Assembly: GCF_000344135.1 (NCBI RefSeq)
Contig: NZ_BAOP01000004.1
Coordinates: 62,001 to 126,000, forward strand
Direction: 5' to 3'
DNA: 64,000 nt
Source of the DNA: Gordonia malaquae NBRC 108250
GTDB taxonomy: Bacteria; Actinomycetota; Actinomycetes; Mycobacteriales; Mycobacteriaceae
Shown here: piece after piece, positions 57,112-64,000 of the stretch
How positions within the stretch are numbered: position 1 is the stretch's first letter
How the letters are laid out: each line of letters begins with the position of its first letter
Position numbers and translations under genes: made by a program
Notes under the pieces: generated by a model
Databases searched by the model: none
What the model was told of the DNA's origin: nothing
Seen by the model: the letters and a program-made list of their open reading frames with translations, nothing else

Positions 57112-57627
57112 TCACTCGGTGAGTGTGGCCGCCCAGTCGGCGACCCGCTGAGCGCTCTCTTCGTCGCTGAGGTCGACCGTGCGGGTCATCACCGACCACC
57201 TGATCCCGTACGGGTCGCGAATGCTGGCGTATCGGTCTCCCGACGCGAACTGGCTCGCGGGCTCGCGGATCACTGATCCTTCGGCGACCGCACGCTCGAC
57301 GGTCTGGTCGACGTCGGTCACGTAGACGGCGAGCGTGAAACACGCGTCGTCGCCTGACGGACCCGCTACCAGGTGATACTCCGGGTTGACTTCACCGAGT
57401 TGGAGTCGACCGGCGCCGAAGTCGAGGTCTGCGTGCACCACCACACCCCCGTACTCGTTCGACGAGACGAGTGTTGCACCGAACACCCGTTGATAGAAGG
57501 TGATGGCCGATGCCGCACCGGTCACGGCGACGAACGGGGTCAACGAGGTGTACCCGTTCGGTCGACCGTCGACGGTGTGCTCGCCGGTCACGGCTGCGGT
57601 GGACTGGGACGTGAGGTTCTGCGTCAT
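57112..57627 (-). CDS. VOC-family (glyoxalase/bleomycin-resistance-like) protein
   Basis: 171 residues, PhnB-like. TPFVAVTGAASAITFYQRVFGA at the N-terminus is the VOC opening; ADLDFGAGRLQLGE, FTLAVYVTDVDQTVERAVAEGS and YGIRWSVMTR follow. Metal ligands cannot be fixed by eye. It lies 62 bases downstream of the AraC regulator on the same strand and may be its target. Confidence 0.85.
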   Translation of the reverse strand: MTQNLTSQSTAAVTGEHTVDGRPNGYTSLTPFVAVTGAASAITFYQRVFGATLVSSNEYGGVVVHADLDFGAGRLQLGEVNPEYHLVAGPSGDDACFTLAVYVTDVDQTVERAVAEGSVIREPASQFASGDRYASIRDPYGIRWSVMTRTVDLSDEESAQRVADWAATLTE

Positions 57628-57689
57628 GCTGTCGACGCTACGAGCCGCGGGTGCCGCGCGGCTTGTCGATTCGCGACAGGTTCAGGCCG

Positions 57690-58517
57690 TCAGTCCGTCG
57701 ACGCGGTGGCCCGATACGCACTCGGAGTGAATCCGAGGACTCGTGAGAACTCCCTCGTGAGATGAGCATGGTCGGAGAACCCCGTGTCGGCGGCGATGTC
57801 GGCGAGCGCCGACTGATCGTTCCGGACTCTCTCGGCCGCCTCGTGGAGGCGTCGACGCCGGATCAACGTCAGAGGCGTCAGGCCCGTGTACCGGAGGGTC
57901 AACCGTTGCACGGTCCTGGCACTCACTCCGACTGCGGCGCCGACGTGGTCGACGGCCACCACGGTGGAGTCCGATTCGATCAGCGTCACGATCCGGTCGG
58001 CCAGCAGCGCATCCGCCGTCGGCGCCGACGCATCGCCGCACAGCGCATCGCTGAACGCCGCGGCCGCAGCGGCCGCATCACCCGACTGCTGCATGGCCGT
58101 CCGCACCGGTCGTGCGACGGCGTCCAGGGATGTGGTCACGACCTGGTCGACGAGGGCTGCGGGCTCGACCGCAAGCCAGTCGACGGCCGCGGGCCGCATG
58201 AGGGCTCCCACCGCCCATCCCGAACCCGTCAACACTTGGGTGGACAACTTCGTCGTGGCCCCGGACACCGACACCGTCGACGGCTCCACGACGACGTTCA
58301 GCGCAGGGAAGCCGATGACGTCCTGCGCCGACTCCGCGCCGTCGGGAAGGTCCCATTGGGAGATCCAGAACCACCGCACCCATTGCGCAGCGGCTCCGGT
58401 TGCGGGAATCCGGTCGAACCGCGGGAGACGGTCCGGTCGCAGCACGCCGCGTGACGAGGGTTCGCGCGACGATGCATCGGACGGCGTCAAGCCAGTGCGG
58501 TGCTGATCGAGGCCCAC
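57690..58517 (-). CDS. AraC-family transcriptional regulator
   Basis: 275 residues from GTG 58517. The N-terminal half resembles the DUF6597/AraC effector region (WVRWFWISQWDLPDG). The C-terminal HTH pair is intact: VAVDHVGAAVGVSARTVQRLTLRYTGLTPL and SALADIAADTGFSDHAHLTREFSRVLGFTPSAYRA. The frame overlaps the trpD end by 31 bases; a start further in, such as TTG before TPSDASS, would remove that. Effector unknown. Probably controls the VOC gene downstream. Confidence 0.88.
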   Translation of the reverse strand: MGLDQHRTGLTPSDASSREPSSRGVLRPDRLPRFDRIPATGAAAQWVRWFWISQWDLPDGAESAQDVIGFPALNVVVEPSTVSVSGATTKLSTQVLTGSGWAVGALMRPAAVDWLAVEPAALVDQVVTTSLDAVARPVRTAMQQSGDAAAAAAAFSDALCGDASAPTADALLADRIVTLIESDSTVVAVDHVGAAVGVSARTVQRLTLRYTGLTPLTLIRRRRLHEAAERVRNDQSALADIAADTGFSDHAHLTREFSRVLGFTPSAYRATASTD

Positions 58518-59557
58518 CGGTCGAGGAGTTCCGCTGCCGCCCCCGAGTCGAGAACGTCGTCGACCCTGGCCTTCGCCGACCGCAGTGCAGTCACCAGCGT
58601 CGAATCGTCGAACGCCGATGACTGCTCGTAGGCGACGATCGCGGCCGCCGCGTTCAATGTCACCGCATCGCGTACCGGACCGCGCACACCCGCGAACAGG
58701 TCACGCGCGATCCCGGCGTTGACGACCGCGTCGCCACCCTGCAGCGCGGACAACTCCACGAGCTCGATGTCCAGGTCACGGGGATCGAGAGACAGCCTCC
58801 GCACTTCGCCGTCGAGTACCTGCCACACGGTCGACGTGGTGGTCGTCGTCAGTTCGTCGAGGCCGTCATCGCCACGCACCACGAGGGTGCGGTTCCCCCT
58901 CCCTGCGAACGCTTCCGCGAGCACCGGGGCCAGATCGCCGAAGGCGCAGCCGATGAGGCCTGCCTGCGGGCCTGCCGGGTTCGTCAACGGGCCGAGCACG
59001 TTGAACACGGTGGGAATACCGATCTCTTTGCGCGGCGGACCGGTGAACCGGAACGCCGGGTGAAAGACAGGTGCGAAGCAGAAGCCGATGCCGACCTTCT
59101 CCAGGCAGGTGCTCACCGCGTCGGGGCCGAGAGTGATCGCGACACCCAGCGCTTCGAGAACGTCGGCTCCACCACTCTTCGACGACGCCGCACGGTTTCC
59201 GTGCTTGACCACACGAACACCTGCCGCCGCCACGACGACTGATGTCATCGTCGAGATGTTCACCGTGTGCGACCTGTCGCCTCCAGTGCCGACGATGTCG
59301 ACGGCGTCGCCGTCGAAGTCGATGCGGTTGGCCAGGGACAGCATCGTGTCGGAGAGTCCGCGCAACTCGTCGGACGCGACTCCCTTCATCTTCAAGCCGA
59401 CTCCGAAGGCCGCGATCTGAGCACCGGTCGCCGAATCGGACATGATCTCGCGCATGGCCCACGACGCCTCAGCCGACGTCAGGTCGACGCCGTCGGTCGC
59501 CTTTCCGAGGATCTGCGGCCAGGTGTACTGCGGAACGCTGTTATCGGGCATGCTCAC
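58487..59557 (-). CDS. trpD: Anthranilate phosphoribosyltransferase
   Basis: 356 residues. PRPP-binding [22 protein letters not shown] and [20 protein letters not shown], then [15 protein letters not shown] and [14 protein letters not shown]. It catalyses the second step of tryptophan synthesis and is isolated from other trp genes here, as in M. tuberculosis (Rv2192c). The start shown precedes [21 protein letters not shown], the family N-terminus. Confidence 0.96.
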   Translation of the reverse strand: MSMPDNSVPQYTWPQILGKATDGVDLTSAEASWAMREIMSDSATGAQIAAFGVGLKMKGVASDELRGLSDTMLSLANRIDFDGDAVDIVGTGGDRSHTVNISTMTSVVVAAAGVRVVKHGNRAASSKSGGADVLEALGVAITLGPDAVSTCLEKVGIGFCFAPVFHPAFRFTGPPRKEIGIPTVFNVLGPLTNPAGPQAGLIGCAFGDLAPVLAEAFAGRGNRTLVVRGDDGLDELTTTTTSTVWQVLDGEVRRLSLDPRDLDIELVELSALQGGDAVVNAGIARDLFAGVRGPVRDAVTLNAAAAIVAYEQSSAFDDSTLVTALRSAKARVDDVLDSGAAAELLDRWASISTALA

Positions 59558-59566
59558 CGCTCCACC

Positions 59567-60040
59567 CTATCGACGCGTGTCGGTCGACGACGCGACCGGG
59601 ACGTCCAGCAACGCCCACCCGAGACCACGACCTCCGCTGCGCGAGGCAAGACTCGCAATCCGGGACCGTTCCTGCGACACGGTCCGAGCGTCGACCGACT
59701 GGACTCTCACGAGCGCAAGGAGGAGACCGCCGTCCGACGGCGCCGGGTCGTCCGGCAGCACTTCCCCTTCGGAGTACCCCTCCAACGCGGCTGAGGCCGC
59801 GGCGTCGTCGAGTGCGGTCTCGGGCAGTTCGAGCAGATGCCGCAGCACGACCTTCCGATCGGAGTCGAAGCCCGCCGCCTCCAACACTGTCGACGACGCC
59901 GTCGCATCGTCGTCCGACCGGACGATCACGTGCAGATCGTCATCGTCCACATTCGGAACCCGGACGGCGCGGGCCGTCGAGCCGAAGAGCCTGCCGAGCT
60001 TGTGGCGAAGTCCAGACGTTCCCGGGGTGTCACTCGTCAT
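59567..60040 (-). CDS. Hypothetical protein with RraB-like C-terminal domain
   Basis: 157 residues from ATG 60040. The pattern [23 protein letters not shown], an alanine-rich helix with EGYSEGEV, then [20 protein letters not shown] and [17 protein letters not shown] resembles the RNase E inhibitor RraB (bb-helix-bb order, ending LAER.G..YDGW). A short basic N-terminus comes first. The stop lies nine bases from trpD. I would call it RraB-like with caution; sequence identity is low. Confidence 0.6.
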   Translation of the reverse strand: MTSDTPGTSGLRHKLGRLFGSTARAVRVPNVDDDDLHVIVRSDDDATASSTVLEAAGFDSDRKVVLRHLLELPETALDDAAASAALEGYSEGEVLPDDPAPSDGGLLLALVRVQSVDARTVSQERSRIASLASRSGGRGLGWALLDVPVASSTDTRR

Positions 60041-60195
60041 GTGTCGACATAACCAGATCCGCCCAGGTCCGCGCACCTCGGGAGACACGCCGAGCGGACG
60101 CGCGACGACCGTTCTACCTGCGGTGGAGAGAAGTCCGGACCCAATTTCCCTACCCAGGTGGAAATCGCTTACTACGAACCGTCATACTTCATGTT
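60041..60195. other. Divergent promoter region upstream of ctaE
   Basis: 155 bases between the RraB-like gene and ctaE. The 60140-60200 part is richer in A+T and must hold the ctaE-qcr promoter. No clear -10/-35 pair is visible to me. Confidence 0.4.
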
Positions 60196-60807
60196 GTGAC
60201 TAGCGCTGTGGGTAACTCCGGAACCGCCATCACCTCACGCGTGCACTCGCTGAACCGTCCGAACATGGTCAGCGTCGGCACCATCGTGTGGTTGTCGAGC
60301 GAGTTGATGTTCTTCGCCGGCCTGTTCGCGATGTATTTCGTCGCGCGGGCCAATGCTGCCGACGGCTGGCCTCAGCCGCCGGCTCACCTGAATCTGGCAC
60401 TCGCCGTGCCGGTGACCCTCGTGCTGATCCTCAGCTCGGTCACCTGCCAGTACGGCGTGTTCGCGGCCGAGAAGGGTGACGTGTACGGCCTTCGCCGCTG
60501 GTACACGCTCACTCTTGCGATGGGCGCGTTCTTCGTGGCAGGTCAGGCGTACGAGTACTACACGCTCGTCGGTGAGGGTCTGACGCTCTCGTCGAACGCG
60601 TACGGCTCGGTCTTCTACATGGCTACCGGATTCCACGGCATGCACGTCATCGGCGGCCTCATCGCCTTCGTGTACCTGCTGATCCGCACCCGCATGTCGA
60701 AGTTCACGCCGGCGCAGGCGACCGCCGCGATCGTGGTGTCGTACTACTGGCACTTCGTCGACGTCGTGTGGATCGCCCTCTTCGTGGTCATCTACTTCAT
60801 CCGGTAG
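60196..60807 (+). CDS. ctaE: Cytochrome c oxidase subunit III
   Basis: 203 residues, five transmembrane helices. [56 protein letters not shown] and [22 protein letters not shown] are standard for the aa3 subunit III. The GTG start at 60196 leads straight into [21 protein letters not shown], the conserved N-terminus of mycobacterial CtaE. It heads ctaE-qcrCAB, which encode parts of the bcc:aa3 supercomplex. Confidence 0.96.
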   Translation: MTSAVGNSGTAITSRVHSLNRPNMVSVGTIVWLSSELMFFAGLFAMYFVARANAADGWPQPPAHLNLALAVPVTLVLILSSVTCQYGVFAAEKGDVYGLRRWYTLTLAMGAFFVAGQAYEYYTLVGEGLTLSSNAYGSVFYMATGFHGMHVIGGLIAFVYLLIRTRMSKFTPAQATAAIVVSYYWHFVDVVWIALFVVIYFIR

Positions 60808-60882
60808 TCCCGGCGATCCTTGAAGAACCGATCAGCCCCGGTTCACCAGAAACCAGTCCAACCGCTTAGTAGAGAGTCACCG

Positions 60883-61776
60883 ATGAGATCATCTCCACCG
60901 AGTTCGCCGGATTCGAGCGACGAAACGTCAGGAGCGCGCGCCAAGGCGCGCCGCAAGCTGCGTCGACGCGCCGCCGGTACCCTCTTCCTGTTCCTCGGCC
61001 TCGTCGCCACCGGCCTGATCGCCGGGCTCCTCAGCCCGAAGCCGCAGATCGCGACCGCCGAAGACAAAGACGTCGCCATGATCACTGCAGGCAAGCAGCT
61101 CTACTCGACGTCCTGCATCACTTGCCACGGCACCAACCTCGAGGGCGTCCCGGATCGCGGTCCGTCGCTCATGGGTGTCGGCGACGCCGCTGTGTACTTC
61201 CAGGTCTCAACCGGACGTATGCCCGCCGCCCGCGGTGAGGCTCAGGCTCAGCGCAAGCCCGCCAAGTTCACCGAAGCTCAGATCGACCAGCTCGGCGCCT
61301 ACATTCAGGCGATGGGCGGCGGCCCGCGCGCTGCATACGAGATGGACGAGAACAACGAGATCAAGCGTGACGAACAGGGCTTCCCGATTCTGCGCATGGA
61401 CTCGCTCCGCGGAACCGACCTCGGTCGCGGCTCCGAGCTGTTCCGCCTCAACTGCGCCTCCTGCCACAACTTCACCGGTCGTGGCGGCGCTCTGTCCGGC
61501 GGCAAGTTCGCTCCCCCGCTGACCGATGTGAACCCGCAGCAGCTGTACACGGCGATGCTCACCGGTCCGCAGAACATGCCGAAGTTCTCCAACCGACAGC
61601 TGTCGATGGAGGACAAGGAAGACATCATCGGCTACATCCGCTATGCGGACACGGCCAACCCGAGCGGCGGACTCGGCCTGGGCGGATTCGGCCCGGCATC
61701 TGAGGGTCTGACCATGTGGGTCGTCGGCGCAGCTGCCATCGTCGCAGGCGCCATGTGGATTGGATCACGAAATTGA
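60883..61776 (+). CDS. qcrC: Dihaem cytochrome c subunit of the bcc complex
   Basis: 297 residues. The N-terminal transmembrane segment (about 32-50, [19 protein letters not shown]), two haem-c sites (SCITCHG near residue 80 and NCASCHN near 197), then a C-terminal membrane helix ([17 protein letters not shown]). It carries electrons directly from complex III to the oxidase, so no soluble cytochrome c is needed. ATG 60883 is 75 bases from ctaE. The stop overlaps the next start. Confidence 0.96.
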   Translation: MRSSPPSSPDSSDETSGARAKARRKLRRRAAGTLFLFLGLVATGLIAGLLSPKPQIATAEDKDVAMITAGKQLYSTSCITCHGTNLEGVPDRGPSLMGVGDAAVYFQVSTGRMPAARGEAQAQRKPAKFTEAQIDQLGAYIQAMGGGPRAAYEMDENNEIKRDEQGFPILRMDSLRGTDLGRGSELFRLNCASCHNFTGRGGALSGGKFAPPLTDVNPQQLYTAMLTGPQNMPKFSNRQLSMEDKEDIIGYIRYADTANPSGGLGLGGFGPASEGLTMWVVGAAAIVAGAMWIGSRN

Positions 61777-62939
61777 GCGAGTCGAATAAGGACCTCCCGA
61801 CCGCTGAGGAACTCGCGGCGATGTCCCAGGAGGAGAAGGTTCGTCTGGGCACGAACCTCGACGGTGTGGAGATCATCCACCGCACCGAGCGTTTCCCCGA
61901 ACCGGGCACCCGTGCTGAGAAGCGCGCCGAGGCCACCGTCGCCATCTGGTTCACCCTCGCCGGGCTTCTGGCCCTCGCGGGAATGGTTCTCTTCATCTGG
62001 AACCGGTGGGAATTCACCATGCCGGAAGAAGAGGGCTACTGGGCCTACACGTTCTACACCCCGCTGCTCGGTGTCACCTTCGGCGGCGCGATCCTGGCGT
62101 TCGGTTTCGGCGTCATCCAGATCTCGAAGCGCTTCATCCCGCAGGAGATCTCGGTGCAGGACCGCCACGACGGCGGCTCGACCGAGGTCGACAAGCAGAC
62201 GATCGTCGCCGAACTCAGCGACACCCTGCAGACGAGCACACTCCCCCGCCGCAAGATGATCATCGGCTCCGCCGTGTTCGGCGTCGGAGCGATCGGTGTG
62301 TCGGCGGGCGTCGCAGCTCTCGGCGGTTTCATCAAGAACCCCTGGGCCAAGCGCGAAGACGCTGACCTCTGGCACTCGGGCTGGTCGACGAACCACAGCG
62401 AGAAGCCGGGCGAGACCGTCTTCCTGCGTCGTGACACCGGCAACCCGTACCAGGTCGTCCTGGTGCGCCCCGAGGACCTCGATGCAGGCGCCATGGAGAC
62501 TGTCTTCCCGTGGCGCGTCTCGGACGGCTACGGCGACACCGAGCACTCGCGTCACAAGCTGCTCGACGGCCTTCGCGCCGTCCGCAACCCCGTGATGCTC
62601 ATCCGCCTGCGTCCCGAGGACAACAAGCGGGTCGTCAAGCGTCGTGGCCAGGAGAGCTTCAACTTCGGCGACTACTACGCGTACACGAAGGTCTGCAGCC
62701 ATCTCGGTTGCCCCACCTCGCTGTACGAGCAGCAGACGCAGCGCATCCTGTGCCCGTGCCACCAGTCGCAGTTCAACGCGCTCGAGTACGGAAAGCCGGT
62801 CTTCGGTCCCGCCGCCCGTGCTCTCGCTCAGCTGCCTATCACTGTCAACAACCAGGGCTACTTGGTCGCCAACACCGCCATCAACGGCGGCGACTTCATC
62901 GAGCCTGTCGGACCGGCATTCTGGGAGCGTAAGTCATGA
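61773..62939 (+). CDS. qcrA: Rieske iron-sulfur subunit
   Basis: 388 residues. Three transmembrane helices (about 55-80, 95-115, 165-190) precede the Rieske domain: [13 protein letters not shown] and [21 protein letters not shown] hold the two Cys-x-His pairs and the disulfide cysteines. The TTG at 61773 overlaps the qcrC stop (TTGA); it is chosen over an upstream in-frame ATG (61716) that lies inside qcrC and would add residues without homology. The stop overlaps qcrB (ATGA). Confidence 0.95.
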   Translation: MSESNKDLPTAEELAAMSQEEKVRLGTNLDGVEIIHRTERFPEPGTRAEKRAEATVAIWFTLAGLLALAGMVLFIWNRWEFTMPEEEGYWAYTFYTPLLGVTFGGAILAFGFGVIQISKRFIPQEISVQDRHDGGSTEVDKQTIVAELSDTLQTSTLPRRKMIIGSAVFGVGAIGVSAGVAALGGFIKNPWAKREDADLWHSGWSTNHSEKPGETVFLRRDTGNPYQVVLVRPEDLDAGAMETVFPWRVSDGYGDTEHSRHKLLDGLRAVRNPVMLIRLRPEDNKRVVKRRGQESFNFGDYYAYTKVCSHLGCPTSLYEQQTQRILCPCHQSQFNALEYGKPVFGPAARALAQLPITVNNQGYLVANTAINGGDFIEPVGPAFWERKS

Positions 62940-64000
62940 CGATCGCCGATCGCCTCGCCACGCAGGCAGAAGAGGTCGACTCGAGGTACCACCTGGCCGC
63001 AGGCATGCGCCGCCAGATCAACAAGGTCTTCCCCACGCACTGGTCGTTCATGCTGGGTGAGGTCTCGCTCTACAGCTTCATCATCTTGCTGCTGTCGGGC
63101 GTGTACCTGACGTTCTTCTTCGACCCGTCGATGGCGCACGTCGTGTACGAAGGCGCGTACCAGCCGCTCAACGGCGTCACCATGAGCCGCGCGTACGAGA
63201 CCACGCTCGACCTCTCGTTCGAGGTCCGCGGCGGTCTGTTCGTCCGTCAGATCCACCACTGGGCAGCCCTGCTGTTCGCTGCGTCGATCATCCTGCACAT
63301 GATGCGCATCTTCTTCACCGGCGCGTTCCGTCGCCCGCGTGAGGCCAACTGGGTCATCGGCTGCTTCCTGCTGCTGCTGGCGATGTTCGAGGGCTTCTTC
63401 GGCTACTCGCTCCCCGACGACCTGCTGTCGGGCACGGGTGTCCGCGCCGCGATGTCGGGCATCGTCCTGGGCATTCCGCTGATCGGCACCTGGGTCCACT
63501 GGGCCCTGTTCGGTGGCGACTTCCCCGGCGACATCATCATCCCGCGCCTGTACGTGCTGCACGTGCTGCTGTTCCCGGCCATCATCCTGGCCCTAATCGG
63601 CGCTCACCTCGCACTCGTCTGGTACCAGAAGCACACACAGTTCCCCGGCCCCGGCCGTACCGAGAAGAACGTCGTCGGCGTTCGCATCCTCCCGGTCTTC
63701 GCTGCCAAGGGCGGCGCGTTCTTCGCGATCGTGTTCGGCGTCCTCGCCGTCATGGCGGGCATCTTCCAGATCAACCCGGTCTGGAACATCGGTCCGTACA
63801 ACCCGGCGCAGGTGTCCGCGGGCTCGCAGCCTGACATCTACATGATGTGGACGGACGGTTTCGCTCGACTGATGCCGGCCTGGGAGCTCTACCTGGGCAA
63901 CTACACCGTCCCCGCCATCTTCTGGGTGGTCCTGGTGATCGGCGTGCTGTTCGGGCTGCTCTTCGGTTACCCGTGGATCGAGAAGGCCCTCACCGGCGAC
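62936..64000 (+). CDS. qcrB: Cytochrome b subunit, 5' part (gene runs off the right edge)
   Basis: The first 355 codons, starting [15 protein letters not shown]. Membrane segments and haem ligands are recognisable: [26 protein letters not shown] (His ligands), [16 protein letters not shown] (Qo region, PDD for PEW) and [34 protein letters not shown] (second His pair). The start overlaps qcrA by four bases. The target of the antimycobacterial Q203-class lies in this subunit. The C-terminal portion is outside the window. Confidence 0.96.
   Translation, partial: MTIADRLATQAEEVDSRYHLAAGMRRQINKVFPTHWSFMLGEVSLYSFIILLLSGVYLTFFFDPSMAHVVYEGAYQPLNGVTMSRAYETTLDLSFEVRGGLFVRQIHHWAALLFAASIILHMMRIFFTGAFRRPREANWVIGCFLLLLAMFEGFFGYSLPDDLLSGTGVRAAMSGIVLGIPLIGTWVHWALFGGDFPGDIIIPRLYVLHVLLFPAIILALIGAHLALVWYQKHTQFPGPGRTEKNVVGVRILPVFAAKGGAFFAIVFGVLAVMAGIFQINPVWNIGPYNPAQVSAGSQPDIYMMWTDGFARLMPAWELYLGNYTVPAIFWVVLVIGVLFGLLFGYPWIEKALTGD

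Overview
The window is high-G+C actinobacterial chromosome. Gene content and order place it in the Mycobacteriales (mycolic-acid bacteria). A Gordonia-like genus is my best guess; Williamsia, Dietzia, Tsukamurella or Rhodococcus relatives are not excluded. Supporting signs are the Wag31-SepF-FtsZ cluster without actin-like genes, arabinomannan/PIM mannosyltransferases, a membrane-tailed PknL kinase, the fused-haem QcrC of an actinobacterial bcc:aa3 supercomplex, and close synteny with the M. tuberculosis Rv2144c-Rv2196 block. I found no prophage, insertion sequence, CRISPR array, tRNA or rRNA.

Layout. 1-2.7 kb: end of an asparaginase gene converging on a small protein-dinB pair, then an SGNH hydrolase. 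2.8-6.25 kb: ileS behind a T-box leader. 6.25-26.7 kb: the division and cell-wall (dcw) cluster on the minus strand. In transcription order it is mraZ, rsmH, ftsL-like, pbpB, murE, mraY, murD, ftsW, murG, murC, ftsQ, ftsZ, pgeF, yggS, sepF, yggT, wag31 and a repeat-bearing membrane protein. Many of these genes overlap by 1-4 bases (ATGA, GTGA, TAATG), so translation is probably coupled.

The most unusual point is in this cluster. No complete murF is present. MurE instead carries about 165 extra C-terminal residues that look like a degenerate MurF ligase C-domain.

27-36 kb: DUF3040 and HEPN-type proteins, a GNAT protein with the LppM lipoprotein, a MetF-like reductase, and a tightly coupled operon idsA/crtE-crtI-mptB-crtB that mixes C40 carotenoid genes with a lipomannan mannosyltransferase. 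36-40.6 kb: an HxlR regulator divergent from a thiolase across two matched operator palindromes, then the Rv2175c/PknL pair and a DUF4352-membrane protein pair. 40.5-48 kb: aroG, the Rv2179c-type exoribonuclease, a DUF2029 mannosyltransferase, plsC, a ROK kinase, and a group of four small or ArsA-like genes. 48-54 kb: fadD15, pimB', an HExxH lipoprotein and two NlpC/P60 hydrolases; the second hydrolase sits behind a c-di-AMP (ydaO) riboswitch. 54.6-60 kb: a four-cysteine small protein, a DEDDh/GIY-YIG nuclease with a RAM-domain protein, VOC and AraC proteins, trpD and an RraB-like protein. 60-64 kb: ctaE-qcrC-qcrA-qcrB, with qcrB running off the end.

Together the window supplies peptidoglycan synthesis and septation, cell-envelope glycolipid assembly and respiratory chain genes, with several RNA and protein regulators readable from the DNA.
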